A DNA stretch of 64,000 bases from Plecoglossus altivelis (Eukaryota; Chordata; Actinopteri; Osmeriformes; Plecoglossidae): NCBI GenBank assembly GCA_036571765.1, contig BROE01000016.1, positions 13,224,576 through 13,288,575 of the forward strand, written 5' to 3'. The notes under the pieces were generated by a model that did not search any database, had not been told where the DNA came from, and worked only from the letters and a program-made list of their open reading frames with translations. Of the stretch, positions 12,510 through 25,443 are shown piece by piece. Each line of letters opens with the position of its first letter. Position 1 is the first letter of the stretch. Both the position numbers and the translations under genes were made by a program.

Positions 12510-13670
12510 GACCATTGACCATTCTTTTCTTTAATGAAATGCAAATGATGTGATATTAGTTTCATGAAATACAAGGGAGCTTATTTATGTCAAACATGTA
12601 ACTGAGTCAGACTCGGAGACCCTCTGACAGGTCTGCATATAGCAAGGTGGTACACCAGGAGGTTGTTGCAGTACATGGAGGAAATCATAATGACCACTAG
12701 ATGGCACAAGTCGTGTGTAGAAATCTCACGTTGGTCCCAACGTCAAAATTGTATGGTCATAAATCAAAACAGCTAAATCAATTGCATCCACTGCGATAAT
12801 TTAACATTTCGGAACGGAAACCGTTTTGTGAAAACTAATGGGTCGCATAGCGATATCTGGCTAAAATACCAATCATCATTATAAAGATTATCTTAAGCAA
12901 TGGAAGTCTCTGTGCGAACAGCAGGCAACGACATACGTTGAAGTGAAAGGCGTATAGGGGACCATGGCCACCCTGATACAATCGCTGTACCCCCACTCCC
13001 CGGTCATATATTGTCTGCTGTTATTAATGTATTTTATTGTCTTAAATTATGTTGAGTGTATGTATTAGGTTATGCACATCGGATACGTTGTAACAGTCAT
13101 TTTATAAATGAGAAACCAAAGTATATCCGTGTGCGATTCCTTCACTCACGTATTGACATTGACGATTCCGACAAGCCTATTTACAAGGACTTGAGTGATA
13201 TGAACGACTTTCATTGACGAAATGAATGAATGAAGTAGATCACATAATTTAAGGAGACTGTGTTGGCATCCATAACTGTTTTCGTCACTGTCATACGCAT
13301 GGAAATCTAGGGAGGGCAAACGAGTTTAGGAACGGTGACGTAGCCGTCACACCGGCTGGTTGACTGACTTCATAGCTGTGGCAATACAGTAGCTAGTGCT
13401 GTGAGAATGACCGACAGTGACCTCAACCAAACCGTGTTTTGACGGCTAGGACAGCACCGTTTCGCCTTTCGATTAGCACTTTTGTAGTATATAATATATT
13501 TCGTTGTTGCCAAGAGGAATCCTTGTAGTCTAGCCAACGAGAGAAATTAAACATTCATTTCGTATAGTGTATGGTTGCTCTTTGGGCGCACGAGTGACCT
13601 CATTGCCTCGCTCTGGTAGCACGTCAAGCGCGGCGCTGTGTAGTTATTAGCAAGCTAGCTAGTCAAAACC

Positions 13671-16600
13671 ATGGATAAAGCCAAATCTATCATAGACAAA
13701 AAAGGACATTGTTATACAAATGGACTGCAACGGGACCTTCATGCTAAGGTTAGCAACGGCATCTGCAGTGCATACAGTTCCAGCGCGAACAGTAGTGGTG
13801 ACAGTGGTAATAACGTTAATGAAAATATCCATCCTGATGATGACCAACTGAATGGGTCCCCCGCAAAGAGATGCAGGTTACGACGTCGAGTCGAGTCCCT
13901 GAAGAGGAATAGACCACGTAAGTTTCAAGTAGGCATGGGCTAATGAATGAGTATCTTTAACACTGAGTAGCATGCGACTCTGTGCTTAAACATTGACATG
14001 GTCAGCCTTACGGAATGGGAAATTATTTTAGGTAACCAAACTGTACCGACTGCAAAAACTCGCATCAAGCTTGCATGCATCGCCGTGCGTTTCAGTGTAG
14101 CGAGCTAGGTTATTTCTCGATCCGATATGAAGCCTATGTTTGAAGAACGTACGGTTCTTAAGACATAGTACACTGAGTAGCTTATATCGGTAACCATAAG
14201 TACACCGAAGAACCATTCCCATTCCCGTGCCCTTTGAAATAGAAGCAATATTGTGACTGAAGAGAAACACGCGATGATGAGGACCTTTTGTTGTCATTAA
14301 ACATTCGATTGCACAGGCGCGCCTATGATTGGTTATTTCTTGGTCAATAGAGGGCTTGGCGTATTTCGGCCAATAATCTGTCTCTCTCTGTCTTAGCAAG
14401 GTTGAGAGGCCGCCTTCATTATTTGCTGGTTGTACGTACTTCCTCGCATGCTGCTGTTCAGATAAAAACAGACAGCTGTGATTGGAATGTATTAAAGGGA
14501 CGTTTCCTGCGCATTGGCAGATTCAATTGTGGAAACGGCGGATTGCAGCACCGAGTTTAATCTTCTTTGGGTGCTTTTGTCCAGAATCTTCAAACATTTT
14601 ATAATAATTAATTTTGCTTACACCAGCAACTCGTTATTATGAAGCTGATAGATATTAAGAAACCAGGTAAGTGTATTGCGGCTACAACTCAGTGTATTAA
14701 CCAGATGGGTAAATGCAATTGAAATAGGGTTTCAGGTCGGCATTTGGAAAGAATATGAACATCCGTATGATGTTTGCCTGAAAGGTCTCCGCGGTGTTTT
14801 GTAAATTAGTGAGTAAAAAAAAAATTGTGAGTTTGAAGTTTCTCTGTTGCATGTTCTGCATCCTATTGGCTGCTTATCAGGATTCTTAGACACCATCTCC
14901 AGAAATGTTACAGAAAGTGAGGACGAAAGAGAGAGCTGGAGAGAAGTTTTGTGCAGTTCAGGTGAATGAAACCAACTAAGATTCAGTGTTAATTATAGAC
15001 TAAGGGTCAAACGTAACAATCTATAAACTTTTTTTTATCTCCACTTATCTTTGGAGCCAAAACAATGCACCGATAAACTGTTAACCTTGCTTCATACATG
15101 TGATCTGGTATCACCAAGCAGTATCCGCATCTGGTAAGAGATTGAAGGTTGAGGTTAAGAAGACAGATTCCTCTCTGTCGTGCAGCTGTGGAGCTGGATT
15201 GGTCAACTCCTCTGTCATGGGTGAAGATGGAACACTGTTGTGTGGTAGTGTTGGCCTTGCTCAATGTGGGGCATAGTGTCAGGAACGATTACTGTTTTGA
15301 TTTGTCTGAAGATGAAGCAATATCGTACGGATATCACCCTGCACATCTCAAACAAGAATACCGTTACATTGACAGATTCAGTCAAATGACAGGAAGATTT
15401 GATGGTGTCGCAAAAGCAGTTCAGGAGTCAAGACATGCCAGGTGTTAATATTTGGTCATTAAAATAGGGGTGGTTGTCTGGCGACCACTAACTGTCAAAG
15501 GTATAGAGTTGATCTGTCGACAGGTCAGGTCAATGTTTGGCTGGAACACTCCCGGTTCACAGATCATTAACAAGAGTCATCAACCCAGGTTTCAGTAGGG
15601 TTTAAGGTCAGGCAGGGTGAGTCAGGGTTATTTAAAGTAAGGTGAGAGTGAAATGGCCACATCATGCCATCACCCAACTCCTACACTGAGTTTACTCTTT
15701 GGACAAATGAGCATTTGGTACCACTTGTTTCATTTGCATTGAGACCTTCAGTGGATTCTCATGAATATGAATGTATCTCAGAGTATTCTGTACTGTGTGT
15801 TCAGGTGTCTTGTTCTTGCGTTGATTTAGCCCTTCGGTATCAGAGAAATGTCCTGCCTCACACATTGTTTGTCTCCTCTCATGTGTGACGCTGCTGTCGC
15901 TTCATCTCCCCCTCTGTCAAGATTCCTCTTGACCACCTAACTCTCCCAGTGGTAACATTGTGTCACTGCAGATGCTGTCTGGCAGACCTTTCACCTACAT
16001 GTGACTCTATGTCAGCCTGGACATGACTTGGGGTGCTGACTGGAACATTTAGATGTATTTACCAGTTGGTTCAAGATCAAATGAATATAGACAGGCTGTG
16101 TAACAGCCCACCAGATTAAAGTTCAGTCGAGACGCAGTGGGGAAAGACTGTTTGGTTTCCCCAGAGGTGCAGCCCCTGGTTTTTATTCTTACCAAAGGGT
16201 TAGTAGGAGTAGAAGGTCACTGCTTAGTGTGTGGGCCTTTTTAGGGCTCATACCTAGCAGGCAACAATGACTGAGGCTCCAACAGCATTGTGGGATAGAT
16301 AGTTTTGTAACATTAGGTTTAGGCCGGAGCAGTTTGCTCTGTGTACTTTGTAGTCCATACGCTTTAGTCAGCCAACAAGTGAAATGTAATGTAAAACAAA
16401 TATTGAGTAAATGGGCATGTAATGGCCTTGTCAAACAGTAGTGTTGGACCTATCTGGAATGTTACATAAACATAGTTTCACAAACCCAGGCATAAGGACT
16501 TTGATTTGTGGATTTTAGGATGCAGGCCTTGGTGGTATTCTACATATTTGCTGTATTGGTTTAATGTCTTTGGAGAGTGTTTCTGTGGAGAAATAATAAC

Positions 16601-18053
16601 ACCATGTCAGCAATTCATAATCAGATGGTGGACTTTGACAGTTTTAAGGCTACCAGTTCACAACACCCAGTTATGAAAGAGCCCACTGCTGATTGCACTG
16701 TTAGGAGATTGCTTTCCAAAGACTGTGCAAAGAAAAGCAAAGGAAGTCCACTTTGGTTGGTGGCAGATTGAGATGAACATGCATGCTCCCACAATCTTAC
16801 GATCTAAGGAACAGCTTCCCATCTCGTTTGCACCAGTTTGTCAAGTGTGTAAGTCAAAAATGCTCCAATACAATAAAACCTTGAGAAAAATGTACAGCAT
16901 CATCGCACATTGTGTTTCCAATAGAATCTCTATGATCCGTTGCTGCAAGTCTAGTTTGCTCACTAAAGAACACTGAGTTGTATTTTAATGGGGCCAAAGG
17001 GAGGGACATAAGAAAAAATCATAAAAGCATGTTTCCATAACAACTGTGATTTTCGACCGTTGCCGTGGTTATTGCCTGCAGTGATAGCTAGGTCTACTTT
17101 GCCTTCCCTGCTTGACCCTGCACTCTCCTGTCAGAGACTCGGATACACATGAACTGAACGTACATGGACTGCACACACTTTTTATAAAGCTACTTTATTA
17201 GCCATTTGTTGTATTAACAATTTAAATATCAGAGGCATCCAGGTAGAATACAACAAGTTAATGCAGAAAATTAGGACTGTGTGGTTAAATAAAAATGACA
17301 CAATATGATGCAATATCTCATCCGGTCACTCTCTGTCCCCAGCCTTCCCCTGGTTCGGCATGGACATTGGGGGCACCCTGGTGAAGCTGGTGTACTTTGA
17401 GCCCAAGGACATCACGGCGGAGGAGGAGCAGGAGGAGGTGGAGAACCTGAAGAGCATCCGCCGCTACCTCACTTCCAACACGGCGTACGGCAAGACGGGT
17501 GTCCGCGACGTGCACCTGGAGCTGCGCAACCTGAGCATGTGCGGCCGCACCGGGAACCTGCACTTCATCCGCTTCCCCACGCAGGCCATGCACCGCTTCA
17601 TCCAGATGGGCCGCGACAAGAACTTCTCCAGCCTGCACACCACGCTCTGCGCCACCGGGGGAGGGGCCTACAAGTTTGAGAATGACTTCATGGCGGTGAG
17701 CGTGCAGAGGAGGAAAGAGACTTGGGAGGAAAAGACAGACAGGGAGAGACTAAAGGGGGATGGGGTGAAAGGAGATGGGTTGCTGGGATGGATGGGGTCG
17801 GCTAAAAGAAGTAAGAGTGGGATGGTAAGGTGGGATGGTAAGGTGGGATGGTAGGGTGGGATGGTAGGGTGGGGTGGTAGGGTGGGGTGGTAAGGTGGGA
17901 TGGTAGGGTGGAATGGTAAGGTGGGTTGGTAAGGTGGGGTGGTAGGGTGTGGTGGGGGTTGAGTGGAAGACGACAGAGGATAAAAGTGATTCAAGAATAT
18001 GATTCCAACAACAACTTGTTTGTAATGTTTTGATGTAGGTTACTATCGCCTCC

Positions 18054-18104
<51 letters not shown>

Positions 18105-20628
18105 CCTGTTTTGTCTTTATCATCCTGTGCTACCGTACCTCTACTTGCCCCCTCGTTTTTCTTCCTTTTCTGTCATTTTCAGACTGAACTTTTCCTTGTT
18201 TGTTCCAGATGGCTGACCTGGAGCTGCTGAAGCTGGATGAGCTAGACTGTCTGATCCACGGCCTACTGTTCGTGGACCAGGTGGGCTTCAACGGCCACCC
18301 CGAGTGCTACTTCTTTGAGAACCCGTCGGACACGCAGAGCTGCGTGAAGCGCCCCTGCAGCCTGGAAGACCCCTTCCCCATGCTGCTGGTCAACATCGGC
18401 TCCGGGGTCAGCATCCTGGCCGTTCACTCCCAGGATCACTACAAACGGGTCACCGGCACCAGGTACTGCAGGGGTGGGGACGTTAGGATGAGCACCCATG
18501 TATAACTGCTTTATCCAGTTAGTAACTCATTAATAACTCATACATAACTCACCGCAACCCTTCCTTGTTCCTTGGAGCAGTGTGTTATGCATGTGCAGTG
18601 TGACAAAATGTCCTTGTTGGTAGGACTGTACAGTAGTTCCTGTACTTTATATGATTACATTCCTCAAAAGTGCTCATGTCGGTCTTATAAGGAAACAATT
18701 AGTTATTACTTTGTTGAATATCTACCATAAGACAGATAACTGAGCCAGCCAGCGATGACCTCCAGTCAGCCAGCCTTGCATCATATCTGAATGACGACAC
18801 TTCTCTGTGGATTTAAGGTGATTAATTGACAGTCACAAGGAGGACTGGTTGAGCTGAGTTCTGTGTCAGTGACGTACAGACTGTTGCTACATGTGCTTCT
18901 TGTCCCTTCAGTGGGTGAAGAGGGAAGCACATGGGAGGCGCTATAAATATGCAGTGTTCAACCTTGAGCTCCTCAGAATAGAAACCATGATGGTGGCTGG
19001 CAGAGTATTTGTTGCTGTTCACAGAATTCCAGACTCAGTTTTGGGGTTACCTCATAACTCTCAAGAGAAACACAACTTCTTGTCTAAATCTCACTGGTCT
19101 TGACCCTGTCCTAACCCTATCCTGTTGGATTTAACCATAGTGGCTTCATACTGACAGTCATAGTGACCTCACGCTGACCTTGAAGTGGACCCGCATTTCA
19201 CTGACTTTCCTCCCTCTCCTTCCCCCCACTAGTCTGGGAGGTGGTACATTCCTGGGCCTATGCTGCTTGCTGACTGGCTGTGAGACGTTTGAAGAGGCGT
19301 TGGAGATGGCCAGTAAAGGGGACTCTACCAACGTAGACAAGCTGGTGAAGGACATCTACGGAGGAGACTATGAACGCTTTGGTCTGCAGGGCTCGGCAGT
19401 TGCCTCCAGGTCAGCTGCACGCACTCACGCACGCACGTATACTGTCACACTCAGCGCTATGTTGACTGATATGCCTAACGTCTGTTGCCATGCCGACCCC
19501 AGCTTCGGACAGATGATGTGTAAGGAGAAGAGGGACAGCATCAGTAAGGAGGACCTGGCCAGAGCCACGCTGGTCTCCATCACCAACAACATCGGCTCTA
19601 TCGCGCGCATGTGTGCTGTGAATGAGGTAAACATCCACTACCACACCCCTCCCACACACACGCCTCCCCGTCCTGACACACCCCAGCTGCCAGGTGTCGA
19701 ATGGCTGGCAGAAAACCAGGATGCTGGTGATTTCTGAGTTTCGGTCTGTGGATAGAAAGGGGGGGAGGTAAAGAAACAAACAATGTAGTGAGCTGTAAGG
19801 TGTGGGGCGGGGCATGCTGCAGGTTGAGCAGGTTGTGCAGAGAGGCGAGCTCTGTCTCTGTGGGCTTTCAGCTTCTTTACATTGTTGCCTTGTAGCATGG
19901 TGATCAAGCAGCATTGTACAGGGCTATCAAAGAGTACAGAGCAACATCACCACCTTCTGGACAGGACTCGCAAACACAACTCACCTGCTGTAAAACAACT
20001 CTAATCAGGCATCACCTGACCAATGAGCAAAATGGGTATCAGTCTGGAACGTGTCGTCTTTGTCCTCAATGTTCTAGTCTCCCTGTTGTTAAAGGACTTC
20101 CTGTCTTCTGTGTTCTGTATGTTGAGTTGAATACCTACATATTTCTTATTTTTTCCCATAATTATAAAATAGCAGCGGAAAAGCCTAGTGAGTTTTGATA
20201 TGTGATCACTTACTGTTGCCCAACCCTCTTTGCTTGTAGAAAATCGAACGGGTAGTTTTCGTGGGAAACTTCCTACGGATCAACACAGTGTCTACCAAGC
20301 TGCTGGCGTACGCCATGGACTTCTGGTCAAAGGGACAGCTGAAAGCTCTGTTCCTTGAACACGAGGTACAAGAAGCCTGCTCAGGACTAAAGCACCGCTG
20401 CACTGCCTTCCGCTTCCCAGTCTGTTTAGAACTCACACCGCTGCGGAAACACAACCGCTTTCTTCCAGCGTGAACGAGGAACTGTTTAAATGAAGCTATG
20501 GCAAATTAAGTATGAAATAAGTACGAGATGTAGCCTTCATCTTTATATTTCTGTGTGTTTCTCTGCAGGGGTACTTTGGGGCAGTTGGGGCATTAATGGA
20601 GCTGCTTAAAACATCGGAGGAATCCTGA
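13671..20628 (+). CDS. pank1: Pantothenate kinase 1, alpha-type isoform
   Basis: Catalyses ATP-dependent phosphorylation of pantothenate, the rate-limiting first step of coenzyme A synthesis, with feedback inhibition by acyl-CoA. CDS: 13671-13917, 17343-17695, 18209-18462, 19233-19409, 19503-19626, 20240-20365, 20569-20628; 446 residues. The 82-residue isoform-specific N-terminus is Ser/Asn-rich and ends in a basic stretch (KRCRLRRRVESLKRNRPRK), consistent with the nuclear targeting known for mammalian PANK1 alpha, although the mammalian alpha N-terminus is much longer. The catalytic core shows FPWFGMDIGGTLVKLVYF (nucleotide binding), CATGGGAYKFE with the catalytic Glu, LVNIGSGVSIL, and SLGGGTFLGLC. 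The C-terminus is EGYFGAVGALMELLK. All junctions keep frame with GT-AG borders. The intron after exon 5 hosts miR-107. Confidence 0.96.
14639..14666 (+). CDS. pank1: Alternative first coding exon of pank1 (beta-type isoform)
   Basis: A 28-nt coding exon, MKLIDIKKP plus one base, followed by a consensus donor GTAAGT. It joins the shared exon at 17343 in the same phase as the alpha exon, giving a 373-residue protein. Human PANK1 beta is also 373 residues and starts MKLINGKK, so this is the orthologous cytosolic short isoform driven by its own promoter about 1 kb downstream of the alpha exon. This exon is too short for normal ORF detection. The surrounding 13.9-14.6 kb must contain the beta promoter; no TATA box is obvious. 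Confidence 0.88.
17818..17952 (+). repeat. 13-bp G-rich minisatellite in pank1 intron 2
   Basis: About ten tandem copies of a 13-bp unit (consensus GGGATGGTAAGGT with A/G changes), starting about 120 nt after the donor of the shared exon. The unit contains GGTAAG-like strings resembling 5' splice sites, so the array is also a run of decoy donors. The proline-rich open frames on the opposite strand are by-products of this repeat. Confidence 0.85.
18056..18100 (+). repeat. (TC)n microsatellite in pank1 intron 2
   Basis: 45 nt of uninterrupted TC, about 110 nt before the exon acceptor at 18208. Pyrimidine-rich in the RNA sense, so a possible binding tract for polypyrimidine-tract proteins. Confidence 0.9.
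19853..19940 (+). ncRNA. mir107: microRNA precursor mir-107
   Basis: The sequence at 19907-19929 is AGCAGCATTGTACAGG followed by GCTATCA, identical to mature miR-107-3p; the terminal ...ATCA separates it from miR-103 (...ATGA). The 5p arm at 19870-19892 (AGCTTCTTTACATTGTTGCC) pairs with it across a loop of about 14 nt (TAGCATGGTGATCA). Position is in intron 5 of pank1, same strand, exactly as in mammals. The miR-103/107 family targets metabolic and Dicer transcripts and is co-transcribed with its pantothenate kinase host. The hairpin ends are approximate. Confidence 0.97.
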
Positions 20629-22431
20629 GGTGCAAGATGTCATCAACATCATCCACCCACCAGGCTGCTGACTGCTTCTCTATGAGGCTGCCACACGAAA
20701 TCAAGTCAACCAAGACTGGAAAAAGCCATGTAATAATTTAACAATTTGTAAATATCCTCCATCTCCCTAAATCCCTATAATATAGATTTTTATTATTGTG
20801 ACTAATTTAAAGGTGTTGTGTAATCCCTGGTTGGTTCATGTTTCCAGGGACATGTTATAGAGATGTGCATGTTCAAATATTTAGTACTCTGCGTAAACGG
20901 CTACTGGAAGAAGTCTAGCGATGCTTTACAGTGCACTGAAGCCAAAACCTGTTTCTATCAGTCTGTCTTTCCAGTCTACTTAGAAAAAGGGAAAAAGTGT
21001 GAATCCTCCTCCACTGCTGTTTCTTCATCTCCCTCACTCTAACTCCCTACAAAACATGGCCTTCGCGTTTAATCCTTTACCCTTGAACAACTCACTGTTA
21101 ACAGGTAAATGTTGGGGATTCGCATCAGTCGTTTCAAATACAGGGACCAACAGGCTTGGTTGATGGGAATAGTCTCCTGTCAGCAGGGCCTTTCACTCGC
21201 AGACAGGCTGCAGCTCTTCCCCTTTTACATGTGTCCCTTCCACCTCTGATGGTATTGGAGACTGTCAAGGTGTGGTGGCTGCTGGGTACCTTGGTGTTTC
21301 CATACGAACTGCACCACCAGAAAGCTGAACTTAAACTCTGAAGCGCCCACTTTATCTTCAATATCTGCCTTCTCTGTCTCTGAGAGAGCGTGCTGTTCCC
21401 ACACTGTCTTGTCCAGACTCCTGCCCTGCCCAAGCAACTCAGGGGTGTGTTCGGGAGTGAAAGTGTTCACAACCATGTGAATTTCACCATCATAATCGAA
21501 TAAGATATTGATGGCATGCTAACATGACTGGAAAAAAGTGCGTGGATGATTTTGAACATTCTGCCAGAAGTCTTTCTCTGGTGGAAATCTAGGGGGACTT
21601 TTACTGTAGATCTGTTGTCTTCCAGATACTGATTGATACTGGAAATCATCACTGTCATTGATTTCTAGTTATTTTAAATGAATGTGCTTGAAAGACTTTA
21701 ACACTATACCAAGTGTGCATTCATTACCTATTACTATAGGTAGCAGGAATGCCAATCACAACTGACCAGCCAAGTGTTCATTAACGCATGTACAATGATG
21801 CAACCACCAGTACAGTACAGAATGATTTGTGATTTCTGTGTGATCTATTGTTGCATTATGGCAACTCCCTTCTGAAACGGAGTATCATCAGAATGTGGAT
21901 CCTGTGTCCAGTATTGGGACGTCCCAAAATGTTCTGCTTCCTGTAATTGATGTTTGTGTGTTCCAACTGTGTATGTTTTGCCTTCCTTCTCTCTTATTGG
22001 TCTCAGTGGCCTCACCCAGTCAGGTGCCACTTTGGGTAGCCCTTATTGGCTACTCTGTGCCACCCTACCTTCATCTCAACCCTAAATGGTTGCCTTTGTG
22101 TTACTCTACATGTCAGTGCCCTACACGTTCCTATGTTGTTCTGTTTTTGTAACTCATGGAGCCGTTCTGTTTTGTTGCTGTTTTTGTTGCTTTCCTGTCT
22201 TTTACATATGTTTCTACCTAATTGGATCATAAGGAATAGTTCATCTTCTGTTGTACTCTGTTTTTGCGAACTCGGCTTGCAGGAAGTGTATATACCAGGA
22301 GCCAAGTTTAATGCTAGGGGTCAAATCCTTAGTCTGAAATGGGAGGTTAAATGTTTTATTTTATTATAATTTTGTTAATTATGTTAAGCTTCCAGATTTC
22401 TCTTGCTACTTATGCTGGCAATATTATACCT

Positions 22432-22448
22432 CCCCCCCCCCCCCCCCC
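22432..22448 (+). repeat. Poly(C) run
   Basis: 17 consecutive C, G-quadruplex-forming on the opposite strand; within the probable pank1 3' UTR, where poly(C)-binding proteins could bind. Confidence 0.9.
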
Positions 22449-23515
22449 ATATTCATTTATGCACTTATAAATCCTAATAGATGGATCTTTATGTCAGGTT
22501 TGCTGCTGCTCCTAACTCCAGTTTACTGGGCTAAGCTTTCCATCTGGTGAAGAAAATAATTTTGTTTGCCCCCCTACAGCAGATGGTTGGAGATTTAAAT
22601 GAGTTGTTTTTAAAGTGAAAAGTACACTTTCCAGTCAATAGAGTATGAACTGAATTACCTTAACCAATGAGGCCACCTCAGAGCTCTTTTAAAATGAAAG
22701 ATTGTGGTGTCCCTGTGGCCAGTGATGTTGGATAGTATGGTCCCAGTTCATAGTATTTAGTTAACATATTGAAATCTTTATCTCTCTTTTGGATCCATAT
22801 ATATCATATATACTCCTATTTGACACTCCAGAAGACCACCTATTAAATCCTGTATTAATGTTGGTGCATGAAATCTAAATGCTCAAATCATTGTTTACGG
22901 CTGAGGCCTTATTCAGAGTGTACAAAACGCATTCATCAATTTACCATGCATGTAGTCCCATTGCAAAGAACCTCGATTTCGAGCGAGGAAGCAAAAGTGT
23001 CCCTCCCACCCTCAACGTTAAACAGGAGTCCTGACCAGCCCAAGCCTGGCTGACCTGGATGAGCTCAAACTACACAGTAGCTTTTCCATTGATTTCCATG
23101 TTCAGAACAAAACTGTGCACAATAACCAATAACCAGCAAGCATTGCTGGGTTCAATTCTTAAATGTACAGCATTATGCAAACATGTTTGTCTCTACGAAT
23201 CCTGTTTGTGAGATAGAATTGATTATGTTTCAAGTTGCTGTTTTGAGTGAACATTACTAACTGGGTTGTTATATTTAGCAGATGGACCTGGTCAGGTCTG
23301 TATTACTGTCAATGTGATTGTAGAAAGTTGTAAATATTAGATTCACCAGCAATCTGTTAAGAATCTGTCAGACCTACTATTAGTGGTGTATTATTGCTGT
23401 TCAATTTGTCTTGAAAAGAAAATGAAACAGAGTAAAGGATCATTTGCTGCTGAGTGCGATGTGCTTACGTGAAGAGATTTCGTTTTTCTAAAAAGAAATA
23501 CAATTGTACAAAGGG

Positions 23516-23521
23516 AATAAA
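23516..23521 (+). terminator. pank1: Candidate distal poly(A) signal of pank1
   Basis: AATAAA in an A-rich context, followed within 30 nt by a GT/T-rich stretch (GTGTTTTGC, TTGTTTTATT), the usual arrangement of a cleavage site. It is the last good signal before the GC-rich start region of slc16a12. Confidence 0.5.
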
Positions 23522-23852
23522 CAAATATACAAGAGTGTTTTGCTATTCCTGTTGTTTTATTTATTTAGCAGGGAACATGTGTAAATGTTTTTGACAGTGC
23601 AGCTATCTATTGGTTTGAAGAGTGACGGGAGGCAGAGGCTAAATCTTTATCAGGTACACAGGTCATTGGCGGTTACATTGGAAAATGGTGACACTTAGTA
23701 GGCCAAATTACCATTCATTTGCACAGTGAAAGCACGGAGGGGGCGGGCCGTACATTGTTTAGATTATTCTGGATTAGCAAATGAAGAGGGGTTTCACTTC
23801 CAGTTCCCCCCACTCCCAATTCTCCCGTTCCCCTTGGGCCTGAGCGCCCGGA

Positions 23853-23990
23853 ATGAGCGCACGATGCGTAAACGAAGTTAAAAAACCTTCAACTTCATTC
23901 AACACATCAGTCTATCGTGAGTTGTCTTCGCATTCTTTTTTTGGCATCCTGAAAAATGCGTCAGGAACACAACTACCCGATAGAAATAAA
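23853..23990 (+). CDS. slc16a12: Possible upstream coding exon (or 5' UTR exon) of slc16a12
   Basis: An ATG at 23853 opens 46 codons (starting MSARCVNEVKK) that end exactly at a strong donor, AAA|GTAAGT. A good acceptor (TTTGTATTTACAG) lies at 25254. Splicing 23990 to 25255 preserves the frame, which stays open for 63 more codons up to the ATG at 25444. A GC-box-like element (GGGGGCGGGCC) sits about 110 bp upstream. It is therefore either a non-coding leader exon containing a fortuitously open frame, or it encodes a 109-residue N-terminal extension of MCT12. The extension resembles nothing I recognise. Confidence 0.45.
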
Positions 23991-25443
23991 GTAAGTATAG
24001 AAAGCAATAACGTTATGTTAAAATATATTTTGATAAAGTGCTCTTTTGGCGTTGTTTAGGTGGTATTCTTGATAGATTTTTTTGGACAAGATGTTTTTGT
24101 TTTTGGATATCAACAACCTGCTTCGACTGGTTGAGGAGATGAGGACCAAGGCTCAGCTTGGTCCAGTTTTGTTGCTACATGTAGAATTAAGAGAATAAGC
24201 ACAACTTTAAAGATGCGGTCCTTGGGCTTAAATGTTTACGTTTGTAGCCTGTTTGACTTTTTTTCTTCAAGGGCATGTTATCTTATTTATCTATTGTGCT
24301 TTCCGTTTTTACAACGGAAAATGTACCGTGATCGAACTACTTATTGCCAGTTAATTATAGTGAACAGGAGGTCCACACACAGGCACATAATACCGCACTA
24401 GCATATCCCCTAGATTTAAACGCGAAAGACCGCTGTACTGTACTGCAGCCTCCATGTTGATATTTAGGAGTTGATGCTGTTAGCTATTGGAGCTGTTTGA
24501 ATTATCGTTTTTCAATCACTGTAAAAAGCAACTTGACCCTGACAACTTCTATTGGCATTGGATTACAAAAACGATTTACTAAAACGCTGATATGAAGTGG
24601 ACATCAAGTTTTTGCGTGGCTAGGGAGAGGGATTGGAGATTTCCATCCAGCATGTGGATGCTGTTAAAAAAAGCATACATGCTATTAGGAAAGGGGGAAC
24701 GTAATTTAGTAAACAACAGGGAGTTTTTTCCATTACAAGGTTGAATGTGTTTTAGCAGATGATTGGCTGTCCCATAGTGATCTGGAAGAGAGCAGCTCTT
24801 TGACTGGAGAATCTAGGCTTTGTTTGGCGTTGCACGCTGTGTCACTGCAAGGTTCTGCCACAACAAGCAGCCTTTTCTTCCCAAAGTTATCATCTCAGAT
24901 GGCCTGATGGCTCAGCCTTTTGTTTTGACTAGGCACCCGCAAGTCACTGTTCCTTTTGACAACCAGAGATACTGATTAAGTTCTATCTAGAGAAGTTATA
25001 CTGTAGCTCTGTTGAGTTGGATACCTATTTCTTCCACGTACAGTTTCAATTGATGTGTGCCTACTGCCAGTCGCTTTACACCAGTGGGCAGATCACACAG
25101 TAGCAAAAATGAGTTTTTTTTGGTATGCTAATGTATCAGTCTCCAACCTCCACAAGCCCCTACCATGTGAAAAACAGGAAACAGAATCGATGGAGATATC
25201 GAAAAGATGTATGACCCTTCTGTGACTCTGTGTCATCTGTTTTTGTATTTACAGTGTCACGTAGTGAGCAGCCTCCCCTACCTGCTGTGCCAGAGAAGGT
25301 GGGGGAACAGAGAGGAAGGACCAGGAAGACAAACAGGAGGAGAGAACCCTGGCTTGTTGCAGAGCAACCGGGCATTCAGCACTTCCTGTGAGGAGACCTT
25401 GGCAGAGGGCAGGTGTTGCAGAAGCAACACCAACAGAGGGGGC

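Larger units (their letters stand above)
20629..23521 (+). other. pank1: Probable long pank1 3' UTR
   Basis: About 2.9 kb between the pank1 stop and the AATAAA at 23516-23521, which I take as the main poly(A) signal. It holds a 17-nt poly(C) run at 22432-22448 and no credible exon. Earlier termination is possible, so the UTR length is an inference. Confidence 0.5.

Noticed and set aside
17668..18055. Proline/histidine-rich frames on the minus strand
   Set aside because: Pure translation of the 13-bp minisatellite.
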